Assembly: GCA_037957365.1 (NCBI GenBank)
Contig: JARHVA010004904.1
Span: 697,501 to 761,500, forward strand
Length of the DNA stretch: 64,000 nucleotides
Direction of reading: 5' to 3'
From: Torreya grandis
Taxonomy: Eukaryota > Streptophyta > Pinopsida > Cupressales > Taxaceae
A model generated the notes under the pieces. That model had not been told where the DNA came from, ran no database searches, and saw nothing but the letters and a program-made list of their open reading frames with translations. Numbering within the stretch: position 1 is the stretch's first letter; every line of letters starts with the position of its first letter. Below are positions 60,858 through 64,000 of this stretch, piece after piece. A program made the position numbers and the translations under genes.

Positions 60858-62410
60858 ACGCTAGTTTTGGTATGGCTTAGAATGCATGTATTTGAGGGGG
60901 TCAGTGTGAGTGATGACAAAGGTTTTGTGATTGAGAAGATAATGACGGAGCTTGGTAGCGGTGAAGACTAAGGCCAAACAGAGTTTCTAGGTATGAGTAT
61001 CGAGTTTCATAGTCGACAAGTGTCTAGCTTATATAGTAGACTGCTTGCTCACAGTGTTGCTTGTCTTAGTGTGTGATCATGGCACCTAATGAATGGTTTA
61101 TTGCTGAGATGTAGAGGTAGAAGGGTTGGTCATCTTTAGGTGGAATAAGGACTAGTGGAGAGGCAAGATAGAATTTAAGGGCTTTAAAAGCCTCTTAGCA
61201 ATCCTTATCCCAATTAAAGGAGACATCCTTCTTGAGGAGGTGATGAAAGGGTTGACATCGGTCGAAAATCTGTGAGATGAAGTGATGAATAGATTGGAGT
61301 TTCCCTTATAGGTTGTGAAGTTGCTTTAGATTGGTCGATGGTGGCATCTTGAGTATAGCTCAAATTTTAGTGGGATCTATCTCAATGCCATAGAGAGAAA
61401 TGATGAAACCTAGGAGCTTCCCCGAGACAACCCCAAAGACACATTTCTTGGGGTTAAGGCGAACATTGTATTGAAGAAGGTGAGTGAAGATGATCTTGAG
61501 GATTGTTAAATGGTCACAGTGAAGCTTAGATTTGCCTAGCAGGTCATCCACATAGTCCTCCATGATTTTATGAAGGAGATCATGAAAGATGTAAGTCATG
61601 GCACGTTGATATGTGGCACCTACATTCTTCAAGCTAAAAGGCATGACCATGTAGCAAAAAGTCCCCCACGGGGTGATGAAGGTAGTCTTGTGTTGATCTT
61701 TTGGTGTAATTAGGATTTGGTTATATCTTAAAAACCTGTCCATGAGTGATAACATCTCATGACCGGCCATGAGATCAACAAGTTGGTTAATGTTGGAAAG
61801 AGGAAAATCATCTTTGGGGCAAGCCAGGTTAAGGTTGCGATAGTTAGTGTAGATTCAGATCCCCCTAGTTGCTTTGGTGACAAGGATGATATTAGACACC
61901 CATTGTAGATAATCAATGGGTTAGATGAAGGAGACAGAGAGAAGACGTTGAAGTTCCTCTTTGACAAGGAGTGAAACTCAATGATGCATCTTGTGAAGCT
62001 TTTGCCTGACAGGCTTAGCCTCTGGGTTTGTGACGATGTTGTGAATGGCAATGTTAGGGTCGATGCCAGGCATGTCACTATAGGTCTAAGCAAAGGCTTT
62101 GCTATGGTCTGAAAGGAATTTGGTGTAGTCAATTTGTTATTGGGCGTCCAAATATTGGACAATCTTTAAGACATGAGGAACATCAAAAGATGAAAGGCTA
62201 ATGTCAATGGTCGATTCATTTAACATAACCTACATTTTAGAAGGGAGGGAGTGTTGAATGAAAGAGTCATCAGCACCCATGTAAGTGAGAATGGCATCAT
62301 CATCTACGTAGTGGACAGTGTTGATGGTTACATATTCATCATCTATCATGTTTGGATAAATGAGAGGGAGAGACCAGGACACCCTGTTGAGTTGATAGGT
62401 TAGGGGTTCC
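60858..62410 (-). pseudogene. Reverse transcriptase and first RNase H of element C
   Basis: Acidic linker (62412-62230, YVDDDAILTYMGADDSF), then RT with NLACPKDDFPLSNINQLVDL and MLSLMDRFLRYNQILITPK (about 61680-61840), WGTFCYMVMPFSLKN, and catalytic EDYVDDLLGKS (about 61530-61560) with both Asp. The GKLLGFIISLYGIEIDPTKI stretch ends the RT (61360). RNase H is broken (60960-61300). Several stops; the open 144-codon stretch at 62162-61728 is a shadow frame. Confidence 0.85.
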
Positions 62411-63440
62411 AAGCGGATGATGTTTATGCAAAAAAAAACTAGGAGGGATTGAAAACCACTGACTTCATAGGTGAAGATGGGGGAATAGGTGAGATTGGAG
62501 GAGATTGGTCTATGATGGGTTTGGGTGAAGGGTTTTTAGAAGCTTTAGTAGGTTCTTAGAAACCCAGACCATGTCGTTTCTTGGCATTCTCATCATTTCA
62601 TGGTTTGATGGGCTGATGGGAGCCTTGTTCATAACGCCTGAAGCCAAAACCCTTCCATGCACACCTATAAAGGTAGGTATGAGCAAAGTTGGGGTTGCCA
62701 AGAAAAGAGAAGCCGAATGTGAATGGTTGAGGTGAGGAGGGTGGATTCCCATCAGTAGGAGCTCGATCTAGCCCCCCATAGATGTGATTTGTTTAAAGAT
62801 TAGGAGGACCATAAGGGATGACCATCTCGATCTGATGGTCATAGCAAGGACTATGATGAAGTTGTCCATACTCTTGTGGAGTCTAGAATATGTCTAAGGT
62901 GAGTAAGTGATACTCCCCAAGTGAAAGTATTTGGAAGATATCTTCCATAGGGTCCTTTGTTGTCACTTGAGGAGGTGGTGTGAGTGCGAACACCATTTGC
63001 GTACTGGTTGAAGCTTCCACAGATGGAGGCGGTGTTTGGGTTGGTGTCTTGAGGGGAATGAGAACATCATTTGGTTGATAGGTTGTGTTACATGTCTTGA
63101 AAGAGGATGGGTCAGTGGGAATGATATGGACTTGATCTGTCATGTTCAAATTTGACACAACGGTGTAGTGTAGAAGGGACACAGGCCATGGCACGGATCC
63201 AGGGTTGTCCTAATAACATGTTGTATTAGAACTCTCCCTTGATGATGTAAAAGAGCTCTGGGACTGTCTGTGGGCCAACATGAATATGTAGGATGATGGT
63301 GCCAATGGTAGTGGTGGTGGTGTCATTAAAGGATCAAAGGATTGCATCGGTTTTTGATACGCAATTCTTTGGGAGGGCCAATTGATCATAGGCATGGGTG
63401 GAAATGATATTAATGTTGGTACCCCCATCAATCATAACTC
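62411..63440 (-). pseudogene. Protease and protease-RT linker of element C
   Basis: VMIDGGTNINIISTHAYDQL (about 63380-63440) is the protease site with DGG for DSG/DTG. YNMLLGQPWIRAMACVPSTL followed by HRCVKF (about 63150-63225) is typical of Tat proteases. After it the frame shifts into VHIIPTDPSSFKTCNTTYQP (about 63080-63140) and a Pro/Thr-rich linker. Further on WKGFGFRRYEQGSHQPIK (about 62600-62660) resembles the Gly-rich linker seen in Tat elements. Confidence 0.7.
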
Positions 63441-64000
63441 ACTTAATGCGGGTTTGGTCAATGTAGGCTGTGATGAAAAGGGCAACATCCTGATCTTCTG
63501 AGTTAGAGGTAGGAATTTTAGAATTGCTGAAAGTAATAGAGGCGATGGGGGATAAGGATTGGACTAGGGCAGTGAGTGGTTGGGGGTCCTCAGAGTTAGA
63601 CCTCCACTACCTGTAAGGCTCTAATTAGAGATTGATAATGTTGAGGAGAGCTTTGGATGAGGTCATATAAGGTCATCTTCACGGGCATTTGGTGAAGCTA
63701 TTTCACCATAGAGTCATGGATTACCTCTGAAGAAGAGGGTTGGGATGCACCTAGGATAGAAATTTTGGGTTTTAGTGGTTGAGGCAGCTTGACAAATGGA
63801 TAGGTCCAAGGAATAACAGTTTTTTCTTTTGCCTTATCCTTTTGTGACCTAGTGGGTACACTGATGGTGTTAATTTCAAAGAGAGGGGGTGAAGCAGGTG
63901 AAGGGACCATAGTCTATTGGTGTTATGTTGATGACGATGAAGAATTTTGAGAGATATAGGAAGGTGTCAGAGGTCTATCAATAGTGTCCTCAAGAAGAAG
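63441..64000 (-). pseudogene. Gag C-terminal part of element C (partial)
   Basis: Pro/Ser-rich translation with TRSQKDKAKEKTVIPWTYPF (about 63790-63860) and then LYDLIQSSPQHYQSLIRAL (about 63610-63680), a position just ahead of protease. Cut by the window edge. No zinc knuckle seen, as is common in Tat gag. Confidence 0.55.

Larger units (their letters stand above)
55399..64000 (-). mobile_element. Tat-type Ty3/gypsy element (element C), 5' part outside
   Basis: Reading on the - strand from the right edge: gag end, protease, reverse transcriptase, RNase H, second RNase H, integrase, a 3' region with triple repeat and hairpin, polypurine tract (56817-56805), and a 3' LTR (56804-55399, TGTAGACACC...AGAAACA). 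The second RNase H marks the Tat lineage. Integrase and 3' region match element B. The LTR end was set by similarity to element A's LTR end, so 55399 is less certain; the target duplication would be AGAAT (55394-55398). Confidence 0.85.

Noticed and set aside
61728..62162. 144-codon open stretch as a separate gene
   Set aside because: It is a shadow; the RT motifs of element C lie in another frame of the same strand over this interval.

Overview
The window looks like a stretch of nuclear DNA from a large-genome plant, probably a seed plant and possibly a gymnosperm. The species cannot be told from sequence alone. It is AT-rich, I recognise no intact host gene, and almost everything between the window edges is decayed LTR retrotransposon. 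Evidence for a plant includes Tat-lineage Ty3/gypsy pol with a second RNase H, a plant mobile domain (PMD) gene, primer sites for initiator tRNA-Met and tRNA-Asp, and Copia lineages typical of plants.

Layout. Element B is a Tat-type Ty3/gypsy element on the + strand. It runs from before 13517 to about 46109 and acts as the host of the nest. Its integrase is at 13517-14690, an antisense PMD gene lies in three pieces (36971-37072, 32797-34096, 16118-16477), and its 3' LTR starts at 38792. A pol-less relative, element A (1-13516), sits inside B, and A carries Copia element I (4903-10626, - strand). Gypsy element D (16478-32796, - strand, with an extra ORF after integrase) splits the PMD gene, and D's right LTR is split by the internally deleted Copia element F (28404-32342). 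Element E (34097-36970, gag-protease only) splits PMD again. Copia element G (40110-46044) sits in B's 3' LTR, and the large-LTR nonautonomous element H (46110-52620) sits at or next to its end. After 2.8 kb of unassigned DNA (52621-55398), Tat-type element C occupies 55399 to the window end on the - strand. It is related to A and B.

What stands out. Several unrelated elements carry tandem arrays of short palindromes in their LTRs at roughly whole-helical-turn spacing (about 20-22 or 30-32 bp): ACCGACGTCGGT in Copia I, Copia F and gypsy C; ACCATCGATGGT in gypsy A and B; GTTCTAGAAC in gypsy D. In I, F and D the same palindrome recurs inside the element in a polyprotein linker, in I and D with an exact or near-exact 21-bp period that encodes a 7-residue repeat. 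Elements A, B and C also share a triple 25-bp repeat, a 7-bp-stem hairpin downstream of integrase, and an LTR stem with a compensatory change. Copia I keeps one open frame of about 1350 codons broken only by TAG/TGA stops of the kind made by C-to-T change at CAG and TGG.

Boundaries were found by eye from direct repeats, TG/CA ends, target-site duplications, primer-binding sites and polypurine tracts. Domain calls come from motif recognition; no alignment or database search was run.
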